A DNA stretch of 10,736 bases from Planctomycetota bacterium (GCA_017885385.1 JAFNGF010000289.1:1-10736), one strand, 5' to 3'. Positions 1 through 6,089 are shown, numbered from the stretch's first letter. The notes: generated by a model from the sequence alone, not told the origin. Numbers and translations are program-made.

Positions 1-20
1 GCAGCTTATCGCAGGAGCTG

Positions 21-102
21 TTATTGCGAGCGAAAAGAGCCTTTAGCCCTGAGCGGAGCCGAAGGGGGAGCAATCTTAACCTCTGGCAGCCCAGAGATTG
101 CC
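21..102 (+). repeat. Degenerate ATTGCGAG-type palindromic repeat
   Basis: The copy begins with ATTGCGAGCGA (23-33). It contains the inverted pair GCAATCT (70-76) and AGATTGC (95-101), the same arrangement as the better preserved copy at 4645-4731. It is interrupted by TTTAGCC (42-48) and by CCTGAGCGGAGCCGAAGGG (48-66), the reverse complement of the CCCTTCGGC-type motif seen at 601 and 4795. It therefore looks like one repeat nested in another. A possible solo fragment, AGATTGCTTCG, lies near 376-386. Confidence 0.6.
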
Positions 103-171
103 GCGTTCAGCGGAGTCTACCCCTTCAACTCGTCGGGGCGAAGGCCCTTGCCGGAGCACGGCTGCGTTCAC

Positions 172-204
172 GGCAGGCCCTGAGTACAATCGAAGGGCCT
201 TGCC
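172..204. repeat. Hairpin-forming palindrome
   Basis: GGCAGGCCCT (172-181) pairs with AGGGCCTTGCC (194-204) with one bulged base. The loop carries a degenerate CTCAGG/CCTTCG-type motif read on the minus strand. There is no T-tract after the stem, so it reads as a dispersed repeat, not a terminator. Confidence 0.55.
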
Positions 205-389
205 CGCAACGACAAGAATCGGCCCACATTTGAATGCTACCCCGTGAACGGTCACCAACTGTCGAACCTGTTTTGCCGAAGTGAGCGACCAGCCGTGTTA
301 GCAACCGTGATCGACAAGTGCACTGATTCAAGGGCTCTAACAAAGTGAAACAGTCGAGCGATGTAGTATCAGGGAGATTGCTTCGTTGT

Positions 390-407
390 CCGGCGCACGT
401 ATGGCGG
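390..407 (+). repeat. CCGCCG-ACGTATGGCGG repeat, copy 1
   Basis: CCGGCGCACGTATGGCGG is one of three 18-bp versions of the same hairpin-capable motif in the window; the others are at 5726-5743 and 10320-10337. The shared core is ACGTATGGCGG. This copy lies just upstream of the 50-bp repeat at 445-494, and the copy at 5726 also lies upstream of the second 50-bp repeat, so the two may be parts of one larger element. Confidence 0.7.
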
Positions 408-444
408 ACTTCTCGCGATGACTACGTATGTGTTTAGCCATGAA

Positions 445-494
445 AGAAACCATCCCCAATCCGCCCAACGGACGGCGGATTGAGGCTGCCACCC
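445..494 (+). repeat. 50-bp dispersed direct repeat, copy A
   Basis: This segment matches 5888-5937 at 48 of 50 positions with no gap. Weaker similarity (GTGTTTAGCCA against GTGTTCAGCCA) extends it upstream to about 431. It contains the inverted repeat CAATCCGCC / GGCGGATTG around an 8-nt loop. The 5.4-kb separation and the lack of coding sense point to a mobile or formerly mobile non-autonomous repeat. Confidence 0.8.
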
Positions 495-545
495 AATGGG
501 AGTGATACGCCACGTGTGGCAGCCTCAAGCGCAGCTTGGGGATGG
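450..545. repeat. Nested palindrome, MITE-like
   Basis: Three stems are nested or adjacent. The outer arms are CCATCCCCAA (450-459) and TTGGGGATGG (536-545). An inner 13-bp perfect stem starts TTGAGGCTGCCAC (480-492) and closes at 516-528. A smaller hairpin, CAATCCGCC / GGCGGATTG, sits between the left arms. Arms of the same outer type occur around 5744-5753 (TTGGGGATGG) and 5893-5902 (CCATCCCCAA) in opposite order, which suggests rearranged copies of one element. Confidence 0.6.
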
Positions 546-600
546 CCACGGATGCAATAGCTGGCTAAACAGACACATGACTACGACACTTTATTGTGAG

Positions 601-618
601 CCCTTCGGCAAGCTCAGG
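601..618 (+). repeat. CCCTTCGGC-GCTCAGG repeat
   Basis: CCCTTCGGCAAGCTCAGG belongs to a short dispersed family. Related copies are at 48-66 (minus strand) and 4795-4813, with a diverged one at 8886-8904. Short repeats of this kind are common in environmental bacterial genomes; that statement is background knowledge. Confidence 0.6.
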
Positions 619-701
619 ATAAACTCCGCGAAGCAATCTGTGTTGTTAGAAGGGCTTAGACATCTAACAAGTGCCCGCACTTCGGACCACTCCCGGCAAG
701 G

Positions 702-717
702 CGTTTCACGTGAAACA
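702..717. promoter_or_regulatory. parS: parS-like ParB-binding centromere site
   Basis: CGTTTCACGTGAAACA contains the perfect 14-bp palindrome GTTTCACGTGAAAC (703-716). It differs at one outer base from the widely conserved bacterial parS consensus TGTTTCACGTGAAACA. parS is bound by the CTP-dependent clamp protein ParB, which loads SMC and interacts with ParA to segregate the replication origin region. Such sites usually lie near oriC, so this stretch may be origin-proximal. No parA, parB, dnaA or DnaA-box cluster is visible. Half-sites GTGAAACA (345-352) and CGTTTCACG (10565-10573) also occur, but alone they mean little. Confidence 0.75.
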
Positions 718-1178
718 ATGGCTGGGTGACTTGCCGTGACCGTCAAACAGATGACCGCACGACGCCAACACGGCGGCGTGGGAAGTGCGGGTACTTCCGC
801 CCCCGGAATGGTGAACAGTGCGAAGGATATTGGGGCGGTAGGGGGGGTGGATATCTGGCTGCGGTTCCGGCTCGTTCCTCGTGTTGTGTTAGTTGAAAAC
901 ACACCAAACAGACAGCCGTGTGACTCCTCTGGTAGGGCGTGGATCGGCCGGCGTTTTTCAATCGCGCCGTGAATGCACATTATTGTGGCCGGGCGGGCCG
1001 GAAGATCGGCACTCCACCAAGTGCAGTTAATAGACCCAATTTAACCTTAATGCAGAAGCAAGTGGCGGATTTGGGCAGGGGGATCAGCGTGCTTCCCGCG
1101 TTGCCAGCACAGACACTCGGCAGACTGGACGCCAAACGCAAAGCCCGCGAGCGTTCGCATCGTTTAACGCCGTGGGAG

Positions 1179-1207
1179 TTGCGTACTTTACCAGTGTGTG
1201 GTATAAG
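1179..1207 (+). promoter_or_regulatory. Sigma70-type promoter for prfB
   Basis: TTGCGT (1179-1184) and TATAAG (1202-1207) are separated by exactly 17 bp. This predicts transcription starting near 1213-1215, about 25 nt before the prfB start, with AAGGA (1221-1225) as the likely ribosome binding site. It would serve prfB and, given the spacing, pepA and folE. Confidence 0.55.
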
Positions 1208-1238
1208 GGTAATTGTCTTAAAGGATTTCAAAAAGTAT

Positions 1239-2376
1239 ATGAGAGTGAGGCAAGTGGAATTTGCAGAGTTAAAATCAGGCATAGCAGAGCTGGCGGCCCG
1301 GATTGAGAATATCCGGGACTGGCTTTGACTTTTCCGGCAAAAAGTCCCAACTCCAAAAACTCGAAACACAGATTTCCAAGCCGGGCTTCTGGGATAATCC
1401 GGAGGCTGCTCAAAACGTAGTTTCTCAGCTAAGTGCTCTCAAATCGGTGGTCGAGCCGGTGGAAGAAATGCAGCACGAGGTCAAAGACATCCAGGAGCTT
1501 TTCGAGCTGGCCTCGGCTGAATCAGACCAGGACGAGATGGCACAGTTAGACGGTCACTTGCAGACACTTGTCAAAAGGTGTGCGCAGATTGAGCTGACGG
1601 GGCTTTTATCCAGGCCCGAAGACGCAAAGAATTGCTTTTTCAGCATTCACGCCGGCGCCGGTGGGACGGAAAGCTGCGATTGGGCAAGTATGCTGCTGAG
1701 AATGTACACACGGTACTTCGAGGCCGGTAAATACAAATACCGCGAGCTTGATATTACGCCGGGCGAGGAGGCCGGCATAAGATCGATTACTCTCGGCGTG
1801 CGTGGGCCGTTTGCGTACGGCAAGCTCTCGTGCGAGGTGGGCGTACATCGGCTGGTCAGGATAAGCCCGTTCGATGCGGCCAACCGCCGGCATACGAGCT
1901 TTGCAGCGGTGGATTGCGTCCCGGAGTTCGATGAGGATATTGATATTGAGATAAACGAAGCCGACCTGAAGATTGATTTTTATCGCGCCGGTGGGGCCGG
2001 CGGACAGCATGTAAATAAGGTAAGCTCAGCAGTGCGGATAAGACACGAGCCAACCGGCATCGTGGTGCAGTGCCAGAATGAAAGAAGCCAGCATAAGAAT
2101 AGGGCTGAGGCGATGAAGGTGCTCAAGGCCAGGCTGTATATGCTCCAGCGGCAAAAGCGTGATGCTGAAATAGCCAAGCTGTATAGTGAAAAGGGCGAAA
2201 TCGCCTGGGGCAACCAGATACGCAGCTATGTAATGCAGCCTTACCGATTGGTGAAAGACCACCGAACCGCCTTGGAGACAGGCAACGTCCAGGCGGTGCT
2301 GGATGGAGACCTCGACAAGTTTATCGAAGCCTATCTGCAGCGCCGGGCTAAAACAGGGGTAAGTAAAAACAGATAG
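1239..2376 (+). CDS. prfB: Peptide chain release factor 2 (RF2), with programmed +1 frameshift
   Basis: RF2 recognises UGA and UAA stop codons in the ribosomal A site and triggers peptidyl-tRNA hydrolysis. The protein is split over two frames. Residues 1-29 (ATG 1239 to CTT 1325) run into an in-frame TGA, and reading resumes in the +1 frame at GAC 1327, giving about 378 residues (E. coli RF2 has 365). The stop-recognition tripeptide SPF is at about 209-211 and the catalytic GGQ at about 254-256, four residues from their E. coli positions. The residue equivalent to E. coli 246 is Ala, as in many bacteria. The region after GGQ carries the conserved QCQNERSQHKN stretch. ATG 1239 has AAGGA 13 nt upstream; GTG 1254 is an alternative start. 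pepA follows after 42 nt. Confidence 0.97.
1323..1329 (+). promoter_or_regulatory. Programmed +1 frameshift site CTT TGA C
   Basis: The slippery codon CTT (1323-1325), an in-frame TGA (1326-1328) and the following C reproduce the classic prfB recoding site. The flanking protein reads RDWL-DF, matching E. coli RGYL-DY. Low RF2 slows termination at TGA and favours the shift, giving negative feedback. The usual upstream Shine-Dalgarno-like stimulator (AGGGGG three bases before CTT in E. coli) is poor here: only GGGA at 1315-1318. Confidence 0.96.
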
Positions 2377-2418
2377 ACAGACAAAGACACAAACACAAAT
2401 AGAGCAAAGGCTGAGAAA

Positions 2419-4008
2419 ATGAAGGAGATTATCAACGTCGAAATGCGGACGCGACAGGCTGATCCCGATAAAATCGGGACGGACCTGCTCGCGGTCGGCC
2501 TATTCTCGGACGTTAAAGGACTTGACAAACTGAACGCGGAGCTCAACAGAAACCTCGATGGCGCGATGGAGCGGCTGATCACATTAGGCGATTTCAAAGG
2601 CAAAGAGGGAACCAACGCGATCATCTACAGCGACAGCAAGATCGGCGCTAAAAGGCTGATGCTGGTCGGCCTGGGCGAGAAGAAAAAAGCAACCCTCGAT
2701 ACGGTTCGCAAGGCTGCGGCCAACGCGGCCAACAAAGCGGTAGCCACGAACATACCAAGTGTAAGTTTGGCACTGCACCGGGCGTTTGGAGGACGGTTTG
2801 ATTTGTCTGCGATGGGAAGGGCTATGGCTGAGGGAGCGTATTTCGGAGGCTACCGCTACGATGAGTATGTTACCGAAAGCGAACAACCACGCCTGGAATC
2901 ACTTAAGGTAGAAGTGGTCGATGCAGAGCCTGCGAAGACAAGAGAGCTGGATGCTGGTGTTGCCAACGGTGTTATTATAGGACTGGCACAGAGTTATGCC
3001 CGAACGCTGACGAATCGGCCGGCCAACGTAATAAGCCCGGCGGAATTGGCAGCTACAGCAAAAGAATTGACGCGGAACATGAAGAATCTAAGCTGCACCG
3101 TATTGGACGACGAACAGTTGGCGGCCCAGGGCATGGGCGGATTGCTCGCGGTCGGGTCCGGGTCTGGGAACAAGCCAAGACTGATTGTCTTGAGGTATAA
3201 TCCTGCCGGCAAAACCGCAATTAGCCCCCGCCCCAGGGGCGGGGGTACCTCGGCCACAGGGGCCGAGGCTAAACTGCCCAAGATCGCCCTTGTGGGCAAG
3301 GCGATAACCTTCGATTCCGGTGGCATAAGCATTAAACCGGCAGCCGATATGGACGAGATGAAGCTGGATAAGACCGGCGGAATTGCGGTCCTGAGCACAA
3401 TGAAAGCACTGGCAGAATTGAAGCCGGCGTTGAACGTCTTGGGAATAATCCCATCAGCGGAGAATCTGCCCAGCGGGACAAGCTACAGACCCGGCGACAT
3501 CATTACCACCTACAGCGGCAAAACCGTCGAAGTGCTCAATACCGACGCCGAGGGCAGGATGATACTGTGTGATGCCCTGGCGTACGCGGTCAAACAAAAG
3601 TGCGATATCATCATTGACATTGCGACATTAACCGGGGCCTGCATGGTTGCTCTGGGCACTTATATGGCGGGACTATTCGGCAACGATGAAAAACTATTAA
3701 AGCAGTTGCAAAGGGCGGCTGAAGAAAGCGGCGAAAAAGTTTGGCCCATGCCCAGCACCGATGAGTACGCGGCGGAAATGAAAAGCAAAATAGCGGATTT
3801 GAAAAACATCGGCAGCAAATGGGGCGGCGCCTGCACGGGGGCTGCGTTCTTGAGACAGTTTGTAGGCGACGCTAAATGGGCGCATCTGGACATCGCAGGA
3901 GTGGATATATTCAAAACTGCCACCGAATATACCGCAGAAGGCTCAAGCGGCTTCGGCGTGAGGCTGCTGACCACCTACCTAATGGAATTGGCGAGCAAGG
4001 GCAGTTAA
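2419..4008 (+). CDS. pepA: Leucyl aminopeptidase, M17 family
   Basis: This is a cytosolic hexameric metallo-aminopeptidase (two metal ions) that removes N-terminal residues from peptides; 529 residues against 503 in E. coli PepA. The expected ligands and catalytic residues are present: Lys294 and Asp299 in GKAITFDSGG, Lys306 in ISIKP, Asp317, and Asp376, Glu378 and Arg380 in NTDAEGR. All are shifted by 24 from the E. coli numbering. Most of that shift is explained by a Pro/Arg/Gly/Ala-rich insert at about residues 268-285 between the N-terminal and catalytic domains, encoded by a 52-bp palindromic repeat. The start ATG has AAAGG (2406-2410) 8 nt upstream. Its stop is followed directly by the folE ATG, so the two are probably cotranscribed. 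Some PepA proteins also bind DNA; nothing here tests that. Confidence 0.97.
   Translation: MKEIINVEMRTRQADPDKIGTDLLAVGLFSDVKGLDKLNAELNRNLDGAMERLITLGDFKGKEGTNAIIYSDSKIGAKRLMLVGLGEKKKATLDTVRKAAANAANKAVATNIPSVSLALHRAFGGRFDLSAMGRAMAEGAYFGGYRYDEYVTESEQPRLESLKVEVVDAEPAKTRELDAGVANGVIIGLAQSYARTLTNRPANVISPAELAATAKELTRNMKNLSCTVLDDEQLAAQGMGGLLAVGSGSGNKPRLIVLRYNPAGKTAISPRPRGGGTSATGAEAKLPKIALVGKAITFDSGGISIKPAADMDEMKLDKTGGIAVLSTMKALAELKPALNVLGIIPSAENLPSGTSYRPGDIITTYSGKTVEVLNTDAEGRMILCDALAYAVKQKCDIIIDIATLTGACMVALGTYMAGLFGNDEKLLKQLQRAAEESGEKVWPMPSTDEYAAEMKSKIADLKNIGSKWGGACTGAAFLRQFVGDAKWAHLDIAGVDIFKTATEYTAEGSSGFGVRLLTTYLMELASKGS
3221..3272 (+). repeat. In-frame palindromic element inside pepA
   Basis: This 52-bp segment is bounded by TTAGCC (3221-3226) and GGCTAA (3267-3272). 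It contains two hairpins: CCCCCGCCCC / GGGGCGGGGG (3225-3234 / 3236-3245) and CCTCGGCC / GGCCGAGG (3248-3255 / 3261-3268). The right end, GGCTAAACTGC, is identical over 11 bp to 6147-6157, outside any gene. It keeps the reading frame and encodes a proline/glycine-rich linker just before the catalytic domain. Confidence 0.75.
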
Positions 4009-4593
4009 ATGGGCAACGAGAGCGAATTGATAGATGTCGCGCGGATTGAGAAGGCTGTTGCAGAGATACTTGCAGCAGTTGGTGAAGACCCCAGTCGCGA
4101 GGGACTAAAGCAAACGCCCGCGCGGGTGGCAAAGATGTACAGTGAACTTCTGGCGGGAATGCACAAAGACCCGAAGGAGCATCTTCGCAGCGTCTTTAAC
4201 GAGAGCTACGACGAGATTGTTCTATTGCGTGACATCCCTTTTTATAGTATCTGTGAGCATCACTTGATGCCGTTTATGGGCTCAGCTCACGTTGCCTATT
4301 TGCCCAAGGGCAAAGTATTGGGGGTCAGCAAGCTGGCTCGAATCGTGGATGATTTTGCCCGTAGGTTGCAGACCCAGGAGAGGCTTACCTACCAGATCGC
4401 GGATTTTATAATGGACAGCCTAAAGCCGCAGGGCGCCGCGGTTGTGATAGAGGCCTCACATAGCTGCATGACCATTCGGGGCATAAAAAAGCCCGGCTCG
4501 GTGATGGTGACATCGGCACTTCGAGGGATATTCAGGAAAGATCCGAAAAGCCGAAGTGAGCTTCTGAGCCTGATACATAATGGAACTCGGTAA
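4009..4593 (+). CDS. folE: GTP cyclohydrolase I
   Basis: The enzyme converts GTP to 7,8-dihydroneopterin triphosphate, the entry point to folate, tetrahydrobiopterin and queuosine synthesis; it is a cytosolic homodecamer. At 194 residues it is a little shorter than E. coli FolE (222), with a short N-terminus. The zinc ligands are visible as Cys82 and His85 in CEHHLMPF and Cys153 in SCMTIRG; His84 is the conserved catalytic histidine. The stretch GVSKLARIVDDFARRLQTQE and the TSALRG motif near residues 168-173 are standard for the family. ATG follows the pepA TAA without a gap; AAGGG (3997-4001) inside the pepA end is the ribosome binding site, which suggests translational coupling. Confidence 0.97.
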   Translation: MGNESELIDVARIEKAVAEILAAVGEDPSREGLKQTPARVAKMYSELLAGMHKDPKEHLRSVFNESYDEIVLLRDIPFYSICEHHLMPFMGSAHVAYLPKGKVLGVSKLARIVDDFARRLQTQERLTYQIADFIMDSLKPQGAAVVIEASHSCMTIRGIKKPGSVMVTSALRGIFRKDPKSRSELLSLIHNGTR

Positions 4594-4644
4594 AACGAAA
4601 TGTAACCGTGCACAGGGTAGCATGTCGAATTTTGGCCATTTTTC

Positions 4645-4731
4645 GTCATTGCGAGCGAGGCAGAGCCGAGCGCGGCAATCTTTTGGCTATGAGAGGTTGA
4701 GATTGCTTCGGCCTAAAGGCCTCGCAATGAC
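4645..4731. repeat. ATTGCGAG-type MITE-like element
   Basis: An 87-bp segment with perfect 11-bp terminal inverted repeats, GTCATTGCGAG (4645-4655) and CTCGCAATGAC (4721-4731). An inner inverted pair GCAATCT (4675-4681) / AGATTGC (4700-4706) encloses an 18-nt spacer. A degraded copy is at 21-102. Elements with GTCATTGCGAG ends are widespread in environmental bacterial genomes, to my knowledge. There is no coding capacity. Confidence 0.8.
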
Positions 4732-4794
4732 ATAAAAACGCCAATTTATTGCTGTGAACGGTTGCCTATTTTTTTATCTCTGTGAACTCTGTGT

Positions 4795-4813
4795 CCCTTC
4801 GGCTTCGCTCAGG
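4795..4813 (+). repeat. CCCTTCGGC-GCTCAGG repeat nested in a CTCTGTG stretch
   Basis: CCCTTCGGCTTCGCTCAGG matches the reverse complement of 48-66 at 18 of 19 bases. On either side, CTCTGTGTC (left) and CCTCTGTGGC (right) read as parts of one interrupted CTCTGTG-type sequence, so the motif appears to have inserted there. Confidence 0.55.
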
Positions 4814-4843
4814 ACAAGCCTCTGTGGCTTTTGAGGTCTTTTT

Positions 4844-5710
4844 ATGCATACGCTGACCCGCCAGGTTCGGTTTTCAATTAATCCTTTCTTGCCGCACCAG
4901 CCCCCGCGTCTTGCGCCGCGAGGCGGGGCGGCGGGGGAGAATGAGGGATTTAATCCCTATGCGTCCAAGCCGGTGGGCGAAGGGTTATCGGTATTTTTGG
5001 AATTGTCTGTAGAGCTGGCGGGTAATGTTGAGCCGGCGACAGGATTCGTGGTGAACGTAACCGACATTGATAGCAAGGTCCGCGAATTCGGCATACCAAT
5101 TTTTGCCCGGCGAGTAAGAGCTGATTTCCAACAGGGCAAATCTGTCGCCCTATCTGCGGTAGCGGAAATGCTGCGGTCGGTGTGGGATCAGCTGGCTGAC
5201 AAGTTCGCCCCCGCTGCTGTCTTGCGACAGGAAGACGCGGGGGTTCGGCTGAACAAATTAAGCCTGAAGCTCAATCCTTTCAGAGAGCTTGCGGTAGACT
5301 GCGAGGAGCCGGCAATGATTTACTTTAGCGAGAAGTTTGCATTTGCAGCAGGGCATAAGCTATGGAATGACCAATTTAGCCAGCAGCGTAATGTTGAGAT
5401 TTTCGGAAAGTGCGCAAATCCCAGCGGCCATGGGCACAACTACGTTGTCGAGGTCACGATTAAGAAACCGACAGATGGCGGGGATTTTTGCATCGGCGAC
5501 TTCGAGAGAATTGTGGATGACCAGCTTATAAAAGTGCTCGACCACAAGAATCTGAATGTGGACGTTGCTGAGTTTGCCACGACTATTCCTACGGTTGAGA
5601 ATATCGCTGCTTTCGCGTGGAATAGACTCGTGGGCAAATTCAGCGGGGCGATGCTTGCCTGTGTAACCGTGTGGGAAACGGACAAAACTCGCTGCTCGTA
5701 CTTTGAATAA
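4844..5710 (+). CDS. Tandem 6-pyruvoyl-tetrahydropterin synthase / 6-carboxytetrahydropterin synthase family protein
   Basis: This is a 288-residue protein with two T-fold domains; single-domain PTPS/QueD proteins are about 120-150 residues. The C-terminal domain (about 158-288) has a complete active site: zinc ligands His171, His196 and His198, catalytic Cys190 in GKCANPSGHGHNY, the Asp233-His234 pair in LDHKNLN, and Glu278 in VWETD for pterin anchoring. The N-terminal half (about 5-150) keeps a fold-like FVVNVTDID segment but lacks the His ligands, so it looks like a degenerate, probably structural copy. The substrate is likely dihydroneopterin triphosphate from FolE. The NPSGHGHNY context resembles PTPS of biopterin synthesis more than typical QueD, but the two activities cannot be separated by eye. 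GAGGT 6 nt upstream supports the ATG. Two palindromic inserts lie in frame in the N-terminal half. Confidence 0.9.
   Translation: MHTLTRQVRFSINPFLPHQPPRLAPRGGAAGENEGFNPYASKPVGEGLSVFLELSVELAGNVEPATGFVVNVTDIDSKVREFGIPIFARRVRADFQQGKSVALSAVAEMLRSVWDQLADKFAPAAVLRQEDAGVRLNKLSLKLNPFRELAVDCEEPAMIYFSEKFAFAAGHKLWNDQFSQQRNVEIFGKCANPSGHGHNYVVEVTIKKPTDGGDFCIGDFERIVDDQLIKVLDHKNLNVDVAEFATTIPTVENIAAFAWNRLVGKFSGAMLACVTVWETDKTRCSYFE
4901..4937 (+). repeat. In-frame CCCCCGC-GCGGGGG palindrome, copy 1
   Basis: The ends are CCCCCGC (4901-4907) and GCGGGGG (4931-4937), with an inner CGCC-GCGA-GGCG hairpin (4914-4925). It encodes a Pro/Arg/Gly/Ala-rich run near residues 20-31 of the PTPS protein, in an otherwise family-like sequence. 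It shares the TCTTGCG core with the copy at 5208. Confidence 0.6.
5208..5243 (+). repeat. In-frame CCCCCGC-GCGGGGG palindrome, copy 2
   Basis: The ends are CCCCCGC (5208-5214) and GCGGGGG (5237-5243), around a CTGTC-TTGC-GACAG hairpin (5217-5230). It encodes roughly PAAVLRQEDAG, residues 122-133 of the PTPS protein. The sequence GCCCCCGCTGCTG at its left end recurs exactly in non-coding DNA just after the terminator near 6329, which supports a repeat origin. Confidence 0.55.
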
Positions 5711-5725
5711 ACGGACGGGCTTTAT

Positions 5726-5743
5726 CCGCCGGACGTATGGCGG
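5726..5743 (+). repeat. CCGCCG-ACGTATGGCGG repeat, copy 2
   Basis: CCGCCGGACGTATGGCGG differs from the copy at 10320-10337 at one base. It lies 16 bp after the stop of the PTPS gene and is followed directly by CTTGGGGATGG (5744-5753 region), the arm sequence also found at 536-545. Confidence 0.7.
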
Positions 5744-5774
5744 CTTGGGGATGGGCCTGTGCATAGGCCTGACA

Positions 5775-6006
5775 GGTATGCAGAAACCTGCATACCCTAC
5801 CAATTCGGGCAGCTTCCAGGTTCTATATGTGGCGTATGCTGTGCATACCAGCAGATAGGTATGCAGAAGGTACGTGTTCAGCCAGAGAGAAACCATCCCC
5901 AATCCGCCCAATGGACGGCGGATTGAGGATGCCACCCGTGCGCTCTGCCATTGCCGCCCGTAGCATAGAGTCCGTAGTCCGTAGGGTATGCAGGTTTCTG
6001 CATACC
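5775..6006. repeat. MITE-like element with self-complementary 26-bp ends
   Basis: 5775-5800 and 5981-6006 are perfect 26-bp inverted repeats. Each end is also a hairpin by itself: GGTATGCAG-AAAC-CTGCATACC on the left and the same with a GTTT loop on the right. A third internal pair, TGCATACC / GGTATGCA, lies at 5842-5849 / 5858-5865. The interior holds the second 50-bp repeat (5888-5937). There is no transposase gene. Target-site duplication was not evident. Confidence 0.75.
5888..5937 (+). repeat. 50-bp dispersed direct repeat, copy B
   Basis: This partner of 445-494 differs at two bases with no gaps and sits inside the MITE-like element. It carries the same CAATCCGCC / GGCGGATTG hairpin. 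Confidence 0.8.
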
Positions 6007-6089
6007 AATCTTTGGACTTCCATATATAATTGCGTACCGCCGGGCTGTGGTTTATTGTCTTTCTACCACTTCAGGGGGGAGGATTCGCG

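Larger units (their letters stand above)
1..1178. other. Gene-free, repeat-dense region
   Basis: No open frame here has a convincing ribosome binding site, recognisable family motifs or protein-like composition. No tRNA or rRNA was recognised. The stretch is a patchwork of short palindromic repeats listed separately (ATTGCGAG type, TTTAGCC, CCCTTCGGC type, ACGTATGGCGG type and a 50-bp repeat shared with 5888-5937), plus one parS-like site at 702-717. 720-1178 holds nothing I can name. The frame that becomes prfB is open upstream to 939, but that upstream part does not resemble RF2. Confidence 0.7.
4594..4843. other. Repeat-filled gap between folE and the PTPS gene
   Basis: 250 bp with no gene. 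It holds the ATTGCGAG-type element (4645-4731) and a CTCTGTG-rich stretch (about 4778-4827) that is itself interrupted by a CCCTTCGGC-type repeat. No hairpin with a T-tract was found to end the folE transcript, so readthrough into the PTPS gene remains possible. GAGGT (4833-4837) serves the next gene. Confidence 0.65.

Noticed and set aside
591..980. Minus-strand open frame of 129 codons
   Set aside because: Composition is not protein-like, it crosses the parS site and a dispersed repeat, and no start signal is seen.
939..1238. Possible longer N-terminus for RF2
   Set aside because: The frame is open, but the sequence does not resemble RF2, and the promoter at 1179-1207 would start transcription after most of it.
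5360..5935. Minus-strand open frame of 191 codons across the PTPS gene end and the MITE-like element
   Set aside because: It is mostly a shadow of the PTPS gene plus translated repeats, and its N-terminal residues repeat those of another non-coding frame at 337-549, as expected for a repeat.
6025..6030. Perfect TATAAT upstream of the RNA candidate
   Set aside because: No -35 box at 16-18 bp and no extended -10; the sequence is AT-rich by chance as far as I can tell.
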